A DNA stretch of 5,478 bases, taken from assembly GCA_030044395.1 (NCBI GenBank), contig JASHVW010000124.1:1-5478 (forward strand), in the 5' to 3' direction. The position numbers and the translations under genes were made by a program. Below are positions 5,222 to 5,478 of this stretch, in pieces. Numbering within the stretch: position 1 is the stretch's first letter; each line of letters opens with the position of its first letter. This stretch comes from Verrucomicrobiia bacterium (GTDB lineage Bacteria; Verrucomicrobiota; Verrucomicrobiia; Limisphaerales; UBA11358). Under the pieces are notes generated by a model, which did no database searches, was not told where the DNA came from, and saw only the letters and a program-made list of their open reading frames with translations.

Positions 5222-5478
5222 ATGCAACGGGGAAACCTTCGCAAAACCAAGATCATCTCCACGCTCGGCCCGGCAACCGAATCCGCAACGATGATTGCCA
5301 AACTCATTGACGCGGGCGTGAATATCTTCCGCCTCAACATGTCACACGGCTCGCATGACTGGGTCCGCCGCGCCGTCGCCGACATCCGGGCCGCCGCCGC
5401 CGCGCGGAAAAATCACGTCGGCATCATGATGGACACCCAGGGCCCCGCCATTCGGACCGGCGACATCGGCTCGCCCCT
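5222..5478 (+). CDS. pyk: Pyruvate kinase (N-terminal part, truncated by window edge)
   Basis: The first 85 codons of pyruvate kinase, the glycolytic enzyme that converts phosphoenolpyruvate and ADP to pyruvate and ATP in the cytoplasm. Seen: RKTKIISTLGPATES at about residues 7-21, the first strand and loop of the barrel; AGVNIFRLNMSHG at 31-43, with the substrate- and cation-site residues Arg37, Asn39, Ser41 and His42; and MDTQGPAIRTGDI at 70-82, with Asp71 and Arg78. These are the canonical blocks of the family (full length usually about 470-480 residues). The ATG at 5222 lies directly before the conserved block; the ATG at 5211 is out of frame. There is no Shine-Dalgarno. The gene is 58 bases downstream of the MFS-PlsC stop on the same strand, so co-transcription is possible though the functions are unrelated. 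Confidence 0.95.
   Translation, partial: MQRGNLRKTKIISTLGPATESATMIAKLIDAGVNIFRLNMSHGSHDWVRRAVADIRAAAAARKNHVGIMMDTQGPAIRTGDIGSP

Overview
The window looks like chromosomal DNA from the Verrucomicrobiota, probably a Pedosphaera/Limisphaera-type lineage. This rests on recalled protein families rather than a search: the secreted 'GGGGTS...SGTIGQPDAGG...GGFWSLISVVQT' protein, the 'MALPF...' PilM N-terminus, the GT-C protein with 'WMWLLPTGY.FLLQAGS..ND', and an MFS-PlsC fusion. The DNA is moderately GC-rich, and coding sequence fills nearly all of it.

Layout from left to right. (1) 1-365, minus: the 5' end of pilM, a type IV pilus / type II secretion-type actin-like assembly ATPase, cut by the window edge. 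(2) 366-503: a short divergent spacer with candidate promoters for both sides. (3) 504-2363, plus: a 619-residue multi-spanning GT-C-type putative glycosyltransferase. (4) 2364-3064, minus: a translationally coupled two-gene unit. A 63-codon ORF resembling the core of the Peptidase_S74 / endosialidase intramolecular chaperone domain overlaps, by ATGA, a 170-residue secreted protein with a signal peptide. The secreted gene converges on the GT-C gene with no spacer; both stop codons lie in one TGATCA palindrome. (5) 3065-3243: a divergent spacer with a good TTGACA -35 element for the minus-strand unit. (6) 3244-5163, plus: a 639-residue fusion of a lysophospholipid-transporter-like MFS domain and a PlsC-type acyltransferase, with a heptanucleotide repeat tract in its extreme 5' coding region. 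(7) 5222-5478, plus: the N-terminal 85 residues of pyruvate kinase, cut by the right edge.

The genes do not form one pathway. PilM belongs to a pilus or secretion operon continuing to the left. The GT-C and MFS-PlsC proteins act in envelope glycan and phospholipid metabolism. The secreted protein is a surface or exported accessory factor, and pyruvate kinase is central glycolysis. The most interesting part is the S74-like mini-ORF coupled to the secreted protein, which looks like a truncated relic or minimal version of a larger fibre-type gene. Also worth attention are the heptamer tract that could shift the frame of the MFS-PlsC gene, and the absence of Shine-Dalgarno sequences with -10-like hexamers just 6 nt before the pilM and pyk start codons, which suggests leaderless mRNAs. 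I see no CRISPR array, tRNA, rRNA or insertion sequence, and no convincing undescribed multi-gene system.
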